64,000 nucleotides of DNA, from contig NC_067473.1 of NCBI RefSeq assembly GCF_947179515.1, positions 73,799,719 through 73,863,718 on the forward strand, read 5' to 3'. A program made the position numbers and the translations under genes. The notes under the pieces were generated by a model that was not told where the DNA came from, did not search any database, and was given only the letters and a program-made list of their open reading frames with translations. This document shows positions 44,564-55,671 of the stretch, one piece after another (position 1 is the stretch's first letter; each line of letters starts with the position of its first letter). Origin of the DNA: Apodemus sylvaticus (Eukaryota; Chordata; Mammalia; Rodentia; Muridae).

Positions 44564-45224
44564 ACTGGAAACATACCATGCTTCTGTGTAGAAGTAACAA
44601 CGTTGTTTAGGAACTGGCACGTGCACACAGACTTCCAGCTGCAGCTTCAATGTATGAAATGTGAAACATGCGTTCATTGCTCTTTCCTTTTTCAGTGCTG
44701 GGGAATCAGTCACAGCTCCTTGTACATGCTAGACACACCCTCTGTTGCCTATCTGTGTCCCCAGACACTGATAACACCTTTAAAAAAGTTGTCTCTATTA
44801 AATCTGTTCAAGATAAAAGCTTAAGCACATAGGTAATAAAGCCATTCCAGATGGTGAGAGTCCTACATAATTCAAGATGTCTGCAAAGTAAAAAGTTGAA
44901 ATGAGTACTGCATACAAGAAAGAGATGCTTCAAGAATTCCAAAGCTCCTTGAGAATATATTTGTTAACCAAACCGTTTCTTTTTAATACTTCTTGTAGTA
45001 AAATTGTTAGTAAAGGGGCAATGTCAAGTGTTTAAGTAAATAAAGGACATAAAATTCTAAATCGTACTGGTTAAGAGGGGAAGGAGGCTTGGCTTTATAA
45101 GTAGATTCAAACTAGGCCAGAGAAGGTTTGTGCGACAACCTTGGATAAGGACAATAGTTGCTTTATAATAAATACAGCTGTCATAGTTGGAAATTAGCTT
45201 CAAAAATGGCACACAACTGGGGCT
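44564..45224. other. No gene or recognised repeat
   Basis: Unassigned sequence. Confidence 0.45.
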
Positions 45225-45576
45225 TGTGCTGGCTAGTTTTATGCTAACTTGACAGAAGTTAGAGTCATCACCTAGGAGGAAACCTCAGTTCAGAGAATGT
45301 CTCCATAAGAGTGGGCAATAGGCAACCATATTGGGCATTTTCTTAATTAGTGGTGGTCCTGGGGTCTGTGGAAAAGCAGGCTGAGCGAGCTAAGGTAACC
45401 AGTAAGCAGCCCTCTGTGGCCCCGCCCCAGGTCCCGCCTAAAGGTCCTGCTTGAGCCCCTGCCCTCACTTACTTTTGATGATCAGCTCTCATATGAAATC
45501 GAGAGTGAAGTCAACCCCTCCCTGGCCAAGTTGCTTGTGCTCTTGCGACGCATCACAGCATAGAAACCCTGAGACA
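45225..45576 (+). mobile_element. Rodent LTR-like interspersed repeat, plus strand
   Basis: Starts TGTGCTGGCTAGTTTTATGC and ends ATCACAGCATAGAAACCCTGAGACA, with TG and CA termini. Same family group as 14681-15081, opposite orientation. Confidence 0.6.
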
Positions 45577-45774
45577 GGACTGGAGAGATGGCGCAGTGGT
45601 TAAGACCAAGTGCTCTTGCAGAGGACCCAAGTTCAGTTCTCGGCACCCAGGGCAGGCAGCTCAGGACACCGTTCAACTCCAGCTCCATGGACATCCTCTG
45701 TCCTCTACTGGTCTCCAGGGGTCCTGAAGACATGCCGCGCACTCAAATTAATAAATGAAACAACTTTAAAAACC
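45577..45774 (+). mobile_element. B3 SINE
   Basis: GGACTGGAGAGATGGCGCAGTGGTTAAGACCAAGTGCTCTTGCAGAGGACCC is a tRNA-derived head, followed by a CAACTCCAGCTCCATG body and an A-rich tail. It abuts the preceding LTR-like repeat. Confidence 0.85.
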
Positions 45775-45782
45775 TGGTGATC

Positions 45783-45962
45783 GGGGGCTGAAGGGGTGGC
45801 TTAGAGAGATGCCTGCTCGCCCAGGGGACGTTTGTTTGGCTTCCAGGCCTCTGTGGGGCTCATGACTGTGAGGTCCAGAGGATCTGACACCTCTTCTGGC
45901 CTTTGAGGGAGCTGCACACACATTCATGCAGAAACTCACCCAGACACATTAAATAAAACCCA
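45783..45962 (+). mobile_element. Second, diverged B3-like SINE
   Basis: GGGGGCTGAAGGGGTGGCTTAGAGAGATGCCTGC is a decayed head, with GAGGATCTGACACCTCTTCTGGCC and ACATTAAATAAAACC at the tail. It lies in tandem with the B3 at 45577. Confidence 0.75.
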
Positions 45963-46506
45963 GTCTTTTTTGTACTTTCTGCTAAGAAGCTAAGCCTTGG
46001 TCTCCCCCCACCCCCATCCCCACCAGTTTTGTGGCTGTTTTGCAGCTCCTAATGACACATGTCAACTGTGAGGCTCTTTGGTTTGTTTTTGTTTGTTTGC
46101 TTTGCTTTGTTTTTAGTGTAGATTGCATTGCTCCCATTTAGACTTGTATCTGTTTCTGTGTCCTTTACTTTGGAAATGAACAGAAAACCTCAGGCGTGAG
46201 AACCTTGGCCTTCTCTTGGGGTCTGCATGCCTGTCCTTATCACTGTCTTGACTTTGGGTTCGCCACTACCTGGAGGCCAGCAGCTCGAATCCTTTGCCTC
46301 TTGATCACGGTTCACTAGTGATCAGGATCACGGGTCACTCTTGATCAGGATCTGAGTGTTTCAGATGCATTGAGGTGAGCTAGTCTGAGTCCTCAGAGGG
46401 GCTCCTGGGTGGACAGACTCCATCTTTCCACGGTGACCCCAGCAAGAGCTGGCCACTCTGCTCACAGGTAGAAACCCCACATCTGCTGGTTAACTGTGGT
46501 CATTGT
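45963..46506. other. No gene or recognised repeat
   Basis: Unassigned. A GATCA-rich phrase recurs at 46303-46352 (TTGATCACGG / GTGATCAGGATCACGG / TTGATCAGGAT). Confidence 0.45.
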
Positions 46507-46617
46507 TCATGTCAGGGCCACGTATGTGGACTTTCTGAATGTTTTTTTCATGTTTTCCAGCCTTTCTCCTAGGGCCTCCAGCTCATCTTTCAGCTGCTGG
46601 AGATCCTCCTTCCAACA
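46507..46617 (-). pseudogene. Coiled-coil-like open stretch of unknown origin
   Basis: The minus-strand frame of 36 codons includes DLQQLKDELEALGERLENMK, with Leu at heptad-like spacing. It ends in a stop at 46507 and is closed directly upstream by an in-frame TGA at 46618. I see no good splice acceptor. It could be a decayed exon or chance. No gene is named. Confidence 0.25.
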
Positions 46618-46744
46618 TCAGGTAATCAGAAGTACATTGCTGGGTCTGCATCGCACCCTCCCCTTTAAGGCTCTTTCTCTGTCCTGGTGCATTTCCCACA
46701 AATACATATGAGTGGCTGTCAAATACAACATTCCCAGTACTGGC

Positions 46745-46894
46745 TTTTTTTTTTTTTTTCGAGACAGGGTTTCTCTGTAGCCTTGGCTGTCCTGGAACTC
46801 ACTCTGTAGACCAGGCTGGCCTTGAACTCAGAAATCTGCTTGCCTCTGCCTCCCAAGTGCCGGGATTAAAGGTGTGCACCATCACTGCCTGGCC
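46745..46894 (-). mobile_element. B1 SINE, minus strand
   Basis: A T-run then CGAGACAGGGTTTCTCTGTAGCC...CTTGCCTCTGCCTCCCAAGTGCCGGG...CACTGCCTGGCC. Well preserved. Confidence 0.95.
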
Positions 46895-48721
46895 AGTGGT
46901 GCCTTTTTAAAGACACTCCATCTGCCGAGTAGACATTTTCAGGCACAGGCAAGTCAGCCTAGATGCTCCCTGAATGTGCTCCACAGCAGATCAGTCTCTT
47001 CTCTCCATAACACTTTTCAAAGGTGCCCATGGAATGAAAGTGAAATTCTAAACATAACCAGTCTGATACTGGTGCAGTTGGTCCCAAGAAATTCTGGGTC
47101 TTAATCAAAAGGTGAGGACAGAGTGACTATTGAATCAGTGGTGTGACCCCATTTCCAAGCAGATGAAGATGAAGCAAGGAGGTTACCTCACACTGTGAAT
47201 CTCCACGGAGCTGCCATCCCAGGACATGGATGGCAGGATGGTCCTAAACTGTATTAGAGAGGAAGACCCTGTAAGAAGGAATACAAAAGCAAGCAGACAA
47301 CAAACAAAAGTCCTACAGGGGGGATTTAAATTCAGATCTATATAAAATAAATTGGGTAATAAAAATCTTAAGACAAAATACAGCAGACTATATCTAAAAT
47401 CCAAGAATCAGACATACTTTCTTCACCAAGACAGGAGTTCATAAATTATTTTTTTAAAAAAGAATACATGGTTTTCATATGCGAAAGACATCAACAAAGT
47501 TGAAAACAAAGATGATTTTAAAATAAAGTAAAAAAAAAATCTTATAAAAACATCTCACAACTTAACATGCAAAGCCTGTGTGGACTGCTATCGGAGCAAT
47601 CATAAATGGCCAATCTCAATTTCAAAGCCTCAAACAACGACTTGTAATTCTTTGAAGGTTATGGTATCTTCTGCTGGCACAAACGAGTGTTGAGAGGGCG
47701 AGAAAGGGAAGGGCCCCTTCAATGCAGACTCCGCTGAGAACAGCAACCCTTGGCAGGTTTTGGCGAGGACGAGGGCTCTCTGATCAAACTCACCCTGGGT
47801 TTAAATATTTACACCATTCAATGCAGCAGTAGTCATATTACAGGGAGTCTGAGATAGAGCCTTCACCGATATTTTATTTTAAAAGCAAAAAGATTTCCTC
47901 TATTTTATTCTACACTGATGAGGAACTAGCTGTATCTTTCCTTCACACTTTTGCTTCAGACTTCTCTATTTGGAGCCCTTTGCCCCAGCCGTGGGCACCT
48001 CTGGCTTCTTTGTTTGTGCTCATGTTACTAAAGAAACAAAAGAACCAAAGCAGGTGTAGTGACAGAGTCAAATGGGTGCTGTCAAGAGATACTAGGGAAG
48101 ACCAAAGGGACATATTCCTTTATCTTAACTTTTTCTTTAGTGCTTTAAGTTACCTTTTAAGCCAAGGAATAGTCAAAACTTATAAGTAATTATACAGTGA
48201 AGAACCTCACTCACCAGCTTCATCTTTTGGGTCTGTTCTACCTTGGGTGTTGTACCTAGCTGTTGCTACATTGGGTGTTTCCTTTCCAAACTATTCTATG
48301 CATGTATAAACAAATAAATGTATATGGTGTTTATATGTGGAGAATTGTATAGATTACAAAAATACAAACTGTTGCTGTGTAATATGGTTTAATAAGTCAA
48401 ATTAATTTACAAAGGACTGGCCAATAAACGAAACGGTGGAATTCAGAGATCACATTGGTACACAGACTTAATTTCCCCCCTTTAATTTGTATTCAGAGAT
48501 GCCACAAACCAGAGCTCGCTCTTCCATTCTCACCAGTAGGTGGCGCGCTCGTACTACGTGTGTGGCCCACGTTCTCGGTTCTCTTGTGGCTTTTCAGTCT
48601 TGAAAGGGTTCCACCAAGGTTTCTTTGATCTGTTGTTCTTTTAGCTCTATAATTTGGTAGATTGCAGTATTCCTTATAAGAACCACTTTCCATCAAGTTA
48701 ATTTCTTTTTGAAAAAGTAAA
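46895..48721. other. No gene or recognised repeat
   Basis: Long unassigned stretch, A/T-rich at 47440-47560. No frame longer than about 76 residues and no motif. Confidence 0.45.
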
Positions 48722-48926
48722 GCCAGGGTCTTGCGTATCCTAGGCTGGCTGTGAACTACGACGCTGAGGATGGTCTAGAACGCCTGGTCCCCATCCCACT
48801 TCCACCTCCAGGTGCTGAGATTACAAGCGCGCACCATCACACTGAGTTTGTGTGGTGATGGGGAGTGAGCATTCGTGCTAAGCAAGCACTCTACCAACTG
48901 GGATACCTATCTCCACAGCCCTGAGG
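48722..48926 (-). mobile_element. B4/RSINE-type composite SINE, minus strand
   Basis: A B1-like GCCAGGGTCTTGCGTATCCTAGGCTGGCTGTGAACT portion, then GCTGAGATTACAAGCGCGCACCATCACAC, then the ID/B4-type CTAAGCAAGCACTCTACCAACTGGGATACC end. Confidence 0.75.
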
Positions 48927-49166
48927 TTTTATTAATTTTTCCTGTTTATAAGGAATGAATGCATCAAGTTCATTATCATGTGGTGTTTGGGTTTTGTTTT
49001 GCTTTGCTTTGCTTTGAACTCTACATTCAGTGGAACAAATTCTCAGCAAAGCAAGCTGATCCTGGCATGCTGATCCTGGCATGATGGTAGAGGCTGTTTG
49101 CATGACATTTGCAAGGCTGCCAAGGTCTTCAACAGCACGGATCTTTATCAGGAATTACCACCCGCC

Positions 49167-49200
<34 letters not shown>

Positions 49201-49990
49201 AGCTTTTAACGATTAGCATGCTCTACACATTGCTCTGTATTCGACTTTCATTTAAGAACACTAAGTACAGAGATGGTGCTTCTCTCTCCCAACAGCAGCA
49301 AAGTGCAAAGAAGAAGAGCAATGAGAGCAGGTCAGATTTCAGACTTGATTCTTCTCCTGGACTGCCATTCAGCTAGACGGTCGACGCCTCGAGCAATAGT
49401 TCCCACATGGATATTGTCTGAGGAGTAGGCTCCCCAGAAGTAGGATATAAAGTGCAGACATTGTAAGGAACGTGGTCAATTTAAACACCTCATTAAGTCG
49501 GAGCACTGGTGCCCACAAAGTCGTGCTGGAAGCACGGTGGCGGTGCCGTACGTGCGGAGCGCGGAGCTCGGAGCTCAGTGCTCAGCAAAGACTCTGAAGG
49601 CTGGGTGTGGTTCACCCACCTCAAAATCAAGCGTTCAGAAGATCAGTGATGAGGGGGTTCGAATTCACAACGTGGTCACAGGTGACCAGGACTGAGAAAG
49701 TCAACAACAGTCAACCTGGTCTCACAGAACTGTGCGCTCCAGGGTATCCAGGTCCTTCCCCGGAATGAGAAGACAGCACAAGGGGAGCACTCGAAGTTCT
49801 CCTCGGGAAGGGCAGGGTTCATTTACTGCCAATTTACTGATCTGGTGATATAGCAGGTGTGGCAGTCGCCGGAAGCCTGTTAATGTCTATGCTGGTAATA
49901 AATCTGAGGAGTTCTTAAAAGCAGAGGCTCGGGGAGCCAGCATCAGGCACCGGAAACACTGTCTGTTACTTATACTTCATTGCTCCTTCA
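48927..49990. other. No intact gene; (CA)n tract and weak exon-like pieces
   Basis: A (CA)n microsatellite lies at 49168-49199. A direct duplication TGCTGATCCTGGCA occurs at about 49057-49083. At 49283-49376 a short frame (QQQQSAKKKSNESRSDFRLD) ends in a stop. A degenerate B1-like piece may lie at 49600-49740. Confidence 0.45.
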
Positions 49991-50221
49991 GGACGTGGGT
50001 TTCAGCCATTGGATATTGAACTTGTGGACAGTTTATGTGAAAAACTGAATGTCATCTCACAGTTGTCAAAGCAGATGCTAGAGGGACACCAGCAGTTTAA
50101 AGTCCAGATAATGAGACAAATCCATGGACATAAAATGAACATGCATGGATTTCCAGAAACTGGTGATAAAGAAGGAAGTAAGGTGTTTGGAAAACGGGCC
50201 AGCTTAGCCCCTGCTGTGTGA
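49991..50221 (+). pseudogene. Exon-like open frame of unknown origin
   Basis: An open frame of 76 codons includes ELVDSLCEKLNVISQLSKQM and KVQIMRQIHGHKMNMHGF and ends at 50219-50221. It directly follows a plausible splice acceptor (ACTTCATTGCTCCTTCAG at 49973-49990). Composition looks protein-like and hydrophilic. I do not recognise it. It could be a terminal exon, a decayed exon or chance. Confidence 0.3.
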
Positions 50222-51048
50222 GCTCTGCGGCATACTATCAAGGGGTAGCAGAGAGGGAGGCTGTGCCCGGGGGTGTGCCTAGGGCTGAAAATGGCGAACA
50301 TTGTGAGTTTACAATTCTAAGTGATATGTAAGAACATAGGCAGGGCTTGGAGAGTTTCTAATCGTGCACACTGAGAGGATCACGAAAGCAAAAGGCAGTC
50401 AGCTTTAACTTGAGCGGTGTGCATAGCAACAGAAGCCAGGGCCATTTATGAAGAAAGCGTGGTGCAGACGGAAGAAAGGTGGGCCCGGGCCACGGAGATT
50501 TACATAGAGATGGAGCAGGTGTTTAAGACGAAAGCCAACAACAACAACAACAACAAAAGTTTGCCAAACCAACCCCAGTAGAATCTGTATGACAAGTTCC
50601 ACAGATTGAGGTGTTAGCCTTCTAAAGAAGGAACCAGTTGTGGAACTCTCTGGCCGGAGAAAACATTGAGTCATAGTTCTCATGGCAATTTGTCTGTTTT
50701 GTTTTCTTTCATTCCTTTTCTTAGTAAAAGGGATCCTCATAGCCTAGGCCATGATCTTAAGCAAGAATAATGGATACGAAACCATCCTTAGAGATGGGTC
50801 ACTAACATGACCTTCTCTCCAGGGAAACCAACGCTTTACTTTTTAAATCATTTACAATATTATTATGATACATAAAAACTTTCCCAATGATAAAATTTCA
50901 TATGGCTACACATGTCATTGGAGGTAGGTTTTGTTATATGATAAAGTAAGTCTTAATTAAAAAGAATTAAAATAGCTTAAATTTATGTGTTGAAGATTTA
51001 TTTTTTTAAAAAAAGCAGGAATTAGGTTTTAAATAATAGTTAACAATA
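50222..51048. other. No gene or recognised repeat
   Basis: Unassigned. (AAC)n of about six units lies at 50537-50556. Confidence 0.45.
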
Positions 51049-51091
51049 TGGGGCTGGAAAGTTAGCTCAGCAGTTAAGAGCACTGACCATA
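51049..51091 (+). mobile_element. Truncated B2/B3-type SINE head
   Basis: GGGGCTGGAAAGTTAGCTCAGCAGTTAAGAGCACTGACC matches the tRNA-derived head and stops abruptly where the LTR-like sequence of the older provirus seems to begin. Confidence 0.7.
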
Positions 51092-51514
51092 AAGATTTAT
51101 TAACCTGTTCTTGGGCATATGCCACTAGCCTTGGACGACCATCCTATTGAATATATTCTTTTAGAATTGTTATATTTTGGTAATTTATATTATTAATAAT
51201 GGTGTTACCTGTTTTGTTTGTGATTCACTGACCATGTAGTTTCAGAGCTGTAATGTTTGAATGATTTTTGTATTTTACTGTGCCAAATGATTTTTCTCGG
51301 TATTAGTGATTATTTCACTGGACACAGTTTCTAAGAGTTGTTATGTTTGGTTTTTAATACATAAAAACCCTTGTTTGAGAGCTGCAAAATATACTCAGAT
51401 TCAAACTGCCTCTGTGTTTGTTTCTGTTTGTCACCACTGAATCCTTACCCACCTGGACTTCGAGGACCCTTATCCCAGGGACTCCCATACGTGGCTGGGG
51501 TAGTCTGTAGAAGC

Positions 51515-51533
51515 TGGTGCCCAAACGTGGGGC
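51515..51533 (+). other. Primer-binding site, lysine-type
   Basis: TGGTGCCCAAACGTGGGGC resembles the complement of the tRNA-Lys1,2 3' end, with one substitution and one extra A. Confidence 0.75.
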
Positions 51534-51662
51534 TCGAAGTAGGTAAGCTTTCTCTCTCCTTTTTCTAAAAATCTTTTTCAGGTAAAAAATGGACCTCATC
51601 AAAGGTGATGAAGACTCCTCAATAGAGAATCATCGAGTTAAGATGGCGAGAAGGTAAGAATC

Positions 51663-52121
51663 ATGGGGCCTTCACAGTCCAAACGCAGAGGCCTGTTCCT
51701 GGCTGTACTGAGTCATATGTCAGAAAGTAGAGGTGATAAAACCTCAGAGACGAGTTTGGCAGCAGTTTATGACTTTATGCTGAGTGTCAGTCAGTGGTTT
51801 CCAGAAGAAGGAAGCCTGTCTTTAGAAGACTTTATTGCTAGATTGGAAGAAGCACTAGGCAGGGTGTTTCCTCCCTCTGAGGGCTTGGATATATTATTAA
51901 AACAACTTGCATGGGGAAATGCCAATACTCTCTGCCAGGAACTAATTACACCAATCAGAAAATCAGGGACTGTGCAAGATTCCATCAAAGCATGTATAGA
52001 TGCCTCACCAGCTGTGGTCCAGGGTACGGCCTGTTCTGCAGCAATGCAAGGGCAACATTTCAGCGCCAATGTTCAGAACTTAAAAGGAGGAAGAAACCAA
52101 AAGATTTTGTGCTTTTCTTGA
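51663..52121 (+). pseudogene. gag: gag with matrix fused to capsid C-terminus
   Basis: 152 codons starting MGPSQSK, with Gly at position 2. Residues 1-65 look like matrix (MSESRGDKTSETSLAAVYDF, FPEEGSLSLED). Residues about 75-135 look like the capsid C-terminus (LLKQLAWGNANTLCQELI, IKACIDASP). About 200-300 codons expected between them are missing, yet the frame is kept. It stops just as the nucleocapsid begins. A splice-donor-like AAG|GTAAGA lies at 51651-51659. Confidence 0.8.
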
Positions 52122-52395
52122 GGTCAGCAAGGACACATGAGCCGTGACTATAAAAAAAGAAGAGCAGACTTAAAAAATAAAAATAAGAAAAACCTTCCAG
52201 GTTACATCCTCAGTGTAAGAAGGGAAAGCATTGGAGGAATGAATGTGAATCAAAATTTCACAAGGATGGAGCCCCTCTGAAAGATGAGGAGACAAAAAAC
52301 GAGGTGAGGGGTGTGTCCTCTGCCACGAAATTTACAAAAAGGGCAAAATAGGAGGCAGAGGAAGGTAAAAGTGAACTGAGTCCTCTGGCCCCTGA
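52122..52395 (+). pseudogene. gag: Degenerate nucleocapsid
   Basis: Zinc-knuckle-like remnants follow (GQQGHMSRD after a stop). The Cys and His pattern is incomplete. Lys/Arg-rich composition fits nucleocapsid. Confidence 0.55.
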
Positions 52396-52920
52396 GTTTA
52401 ACATCCTAAGCTTACCCAGAGCAACACCAGGAAGTGCAGGATTAGATCTTGCAGTAGATGAAGATTACATACTCTCTATTTATGAGGGAGTGCAATTAGT
52501 AACTACAGGATATAAAGGGTCACTATCACCTGGCACTTTTGGTTTTATAAACGGGTGAAGCTCAAAGTATAAGAAAATTTTTGAAGTACTTCCTGGAGTA
52601 ATTGATTCAGACTTTCAGGAAGAGCTAAAAATTATGATTAGACCATTAAAGAAACAATACAGCTACATAGAAACCAACGGGTAGCTCAGACAATGCTACT
52701 CCCATATATACAGCTCCCCAACCCAATATTAAAACAGACTAGAGGGGATAGAGGGTGTGGCTGCACAGAAGTGACAGCCTGGGCTCAGGAAATCACTAGA
52801 CAAAGACCTTCACAAACCATAAAAGTAGAAGGAAAAAATGCCCAAGGATTCTTGGACACAGGAGCAGATAGGTCTTGCACTGCAGGAAAGGCGTGGCCTG
52901 GGACATGGTCTATATAGTTC
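52396..52920 (+). pseudogene. pro: Degenerate dUTPase and protease
   Basis: The dUTPase motif RATPGSAGLDLAVDE is at about 52418-52460, and a GVIDSDFQEELKIM-like motif is near 52600. The retropepsin DTGAD is at 52855-52869 (GFLDTGADRSC). Stops and frameshifts interrupt both domains. The order dUTPase then protease is typical of class II. Confidence 0.8.
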
Positions 52921-53139
52921 CTACCACCTCTACTCTGCTAGGATTGGGACTAGCTTCCAACATAGCTCAAAGTTTAAAAATTCTGACACGGGAATGTGAA
53001 GGCAAAGTAAGTACTTTTCAACCTTACATTATTTCTTCTTTGCCATTCTCCTTATGGGGGAGAGATATCTTAGTGGAAATGAAAGTCAAATTAACCACAG
53101 ATGAAAATGGGAATGATCAGCATTTTTATAGGGTCTGCT

Positions 53140-54420
53140 GATGAGTTTTATGCAGATAAAATGTCATGGGTTAGCGATGAGCCCATGCGCTGTGCGGAAA
53201 AATCCATGGCCCCTGATGCAGGAAAGATGCAGGCTCGAGAACAACTGGTAGAAGAACAACTACAGTTAGGACATATTAAAGAATCTAACAGTCCATGGAT
53301 ACTCCTATGTTTGTCATTAAGAAAAAATCAGGCAAATGGAGACTCTTACAAGCTCTTAGAGCTGTAAATAAGACAATGCATGATATGGGAGCTTTACAGC
53401 TAGGACTTCCATCCCCAGTAGCTGCTCCAGAGAATTATTATATTATAGTTATAGACTCAAAGGATTGTTTTTTCAATATAAAGTTACAAAGAGAAGACAC
53501 ACAAAGATTGCTTTCAGCATTCCTTCTGTTAATTTTCAAAAGGCATTTCAAAGGTATCAATGGAAGGTTCTCCCCCAATTTATGAAAAATAGTCCAACTC
53601 TTTGTCAGAAATTTGTAGATCAAGTCTTAAGATCCCTCAGGGTTAAGCGTAAAAAGGCTTTCATATTGCATTATATGGACGATATTCTTATAGTAGGAAA
53701 AACCAAAGAATTTAAGTGAATTAATTTTGAAAAACATGATGGAAGCCCTAACCAAGCATGGACTTATTATTGCTCCTGATAAACTTCAGCATAACAAACC
53801 AACAAATTATTTGGGAAAACAATTCATAATGAATATAATATATCTCAAAAACTGCAACTTAGAATTGACAAATTAAAGACACTTAATGATATTAAAAAAT
53901 TATTGGGAAATATTAGTCGATTAGACCTTATTTAAAAATTACCACAGGACAATTGCATCATTTATTTGAAATTCTTAAAGGAGATCCTGACCCCAAATCT
54001 AAAAGACAGATTACAAAAGAAGCCTCAAGACAATTAGAATTGATAGAACAAAACATGCAAGATGGTAAAACAAATAAACTATTTAAAAACATGGCCCCTT
54101 ATTATACTTAAAACATCTTACGCCCCTACTGCATGTTTATGGCAAGACGGTGTATTGGAATAGATTTATCTCCCTCATACTCAAGTAAAAATGGTATCTT
54201 TGTATACTTTTATGTGTAGTCAATTAATTATTAAAGGGAGGTTAAGATACAGGGAACTATTTGATAAAGAAATGCATGAAATTGTTATTCCCTATAATAA
54301 GGAACAATTGGAGTATTTATTTCAAACTGTGGATGATTGGGGAATTGTATTACCTCATTATATAGGACAAATCGAATATCATTTACCTCAACACCTATAT
54401 TAAGGTTTGTAGAAGAAACA
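53140..54420 (+). pseudogene. pol: Degenerate reverse transcriptase with retained YMDD
   Basis: Blocks MFVIKKKSGKWRLLQALRAV, IDSKDCFFNIKL and SPTLCQKFVDQVL are spread over several frames. The catalytic YMDD at 53672-53683 (LHYMDDILIVGK) is intact. Many stops follow in the thumb and connection. Confidence 0.88.
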
Positions 54421-54936
54421 GAAATGAACTTTTCTTCTAAAATAGCATTGGAACCTATTTCTGATACACTCTTAGTATTTATAGATGGGTCATCCCATGG
54501 AATTACAGCTGTCTATATCAAAGATAGACCCGTAATTATTAAAAAGGCAAAAGAAATTTCTTCACAGCAGGTGGAAATTATTGTAGTTATTACTGCCCTT
54601 GAACATATATCTGAAGAGCTTAACCTTTATACAGATTCAAAATATGTAGTTTACTTATTTCCTGATACAGAGACAGCTCTTATATCTAGAAATTCCAAAA
54701 TTATATCACTCTTGCTTCAGTTGCAAAATATAATTCAATCAAGAAAAAGAAAATTTTCTATAGGATATATCAGAGGACATACTGGCCTGCCAGGTTCATC
54801 AGCTTTAGGAAATGCTATGGCAGATTTATTAACAAAAGAACACTTGATTGCTAGCATGGTTGAACAAGCATTAGAAAGTCATGCTTTACATCATCAGAAA
54901 GCATTGGTTTTGGGAAGGATGTTCAATTTGACATGA
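54421..54936 (+). pseudogene. pol: RNase H domain and start of integrase
   Basis: A clean open stretch with LLVFIDGSSHG, an acidic helix (VEIIVVITALEHI), NLYTDSKYVVYLF and IRGHTGLPGSSALGNAMADL. All RNase H acidic positions seem to be present. It then enters the integrase zinc domain (ALHHQKA) and ends in a TGA at about 54934. Confidence 0.85.
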
Positions 54937-55340
54937 GAACAGGCTAGGCAAATTGTAAAGGACTGTAAACATTGTCCTGATGTATATCATCCATTAAAGA
55001 TGGGAGTTGCCGGGCGGTGGTGGTGCACACCTGTAATCCCAGCACTCTGGGAGGCAGAGGCAGGCAGATTTCTGAGTTCGAGGCCAGTCTGGTCTACAGA
55101 GTGAGTTCCAGGGCAGCCAGGGCTACACAGAGAAACCCTGTCTCAAAAAAAAAAAACCAAATCCAAAAACAAAAACTAAAAAAGATGGGAGTTAATCCAA
55201 GGAACCTTAAGGCTCAAGTTTTGTGCAAATGGACATAACTCATATCCCAGAATTTGGAAAGTTGGCCTATGTACATGCTTCTGTAGATCCCTACTCCCAT
55301 GTTGTCATGGCCACTGCGAGAACCGGGCAGGCTGGGAAAG
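54937..55340 (+). pseudogene. pol: Integrase N-terminus split by a B1 and truncated
   Basis: After the stop the zinc-domain Cys pair is visible (DCKHC at about 54961-54975), then the B1 insertion at 55009-55180. The integrase core start resumes (MGVNPRNL; first catalytic region near QMDITHIPEF-like sequence, itself diverged). It breaks off in VVMATARTGQAGKAAKH, where LTR sequence takes over. The second Asp and the Glu are deleted. Confidence 0.75.
54996..55193 (+). mobile_element. B1 SINE with 13-bp target duplications
   Basis: The body at 55009-55180 is GCCGGGCGGTGGTGGTGCACACCTGTAATCC...TCTGAGTTCGAGGCC with an A-rich tail. AAAGATGGGAGTT occurs exactly at 54996-55008 and 55181-55193. It interrupts the integrase of the older provirus. 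Confidence 0.95.
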
Positions 55341-55466
55341 CCGCAAAACACACTTAGATTCAAACTGCCTCTGTGTTTGTTTCTGTTTGTCATAGCCAAA
55401 TCTTTACCCACCTGGACTTCGAGGACCCCTTCCAGGACCCATACCCAGGTGAGGTGGTCCGTGGCA
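55341..55466 (+). mobile_element. 3' LTR remnant (R/U5 part)
   Basis: TTAGATTCAAACTGCCTCTGTGTTTGTTTC...CCACCTGGACTTCGAGGACCCC matches the 5' LTR at about 51398-51472. U3 is missing because the join falls at CAAAA-CACAC. Confidence 0.75.
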
Positions 55467-55671
55467 AAAGTTCAAGAGCTGCAGGACCATAAAACAGCGC
55501 TTTGGCTGCACCATGAGCAGATGGGAAGGAATTTGGAAGCACAGTACTGAGAATTAGAGGGGAAACATCATCAGTTTGAGGAAGAGAAAGCAAACTGGGG
55601 AAGTTCAACACTGTGTTTTTAGAAGAGCTGTGACAAAACAGGAGAGAGGCTAGACATTTACTCATTCACTA
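55467..55671. other. No gene or recognised repeat
   Basis: Unassigned right flank of the older provirus. Confidence 0.4.

Larger units (their letters stand above)
51092..55466 (+). mobile_element. Older class II provirus, internally deleted
   Basis: The order is LTR (about 51092-51512), lysine-type primer site, leader, gag with deletion, dUTPase-protease, RT, RNase H, integrase N-terminus split by a B1, then an abrupt join to LTR sequence (about 55341-55466). U5 sequences of the two ends match well (AGATTCAAACTGCCTCTGTG shared). Many stops and frameshifts make it clearly older than the provirus at 20487. LTR outer ends and target duplications were not found. Confidence 0.85.

Noticed and set aside
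49430..49530. Retroviral zinc knuckle (CRHCKERGQFKHLIKS)
   Set aside because: Cys/His spacing does not match CX2CX4HX4C and no gag surrounds it.
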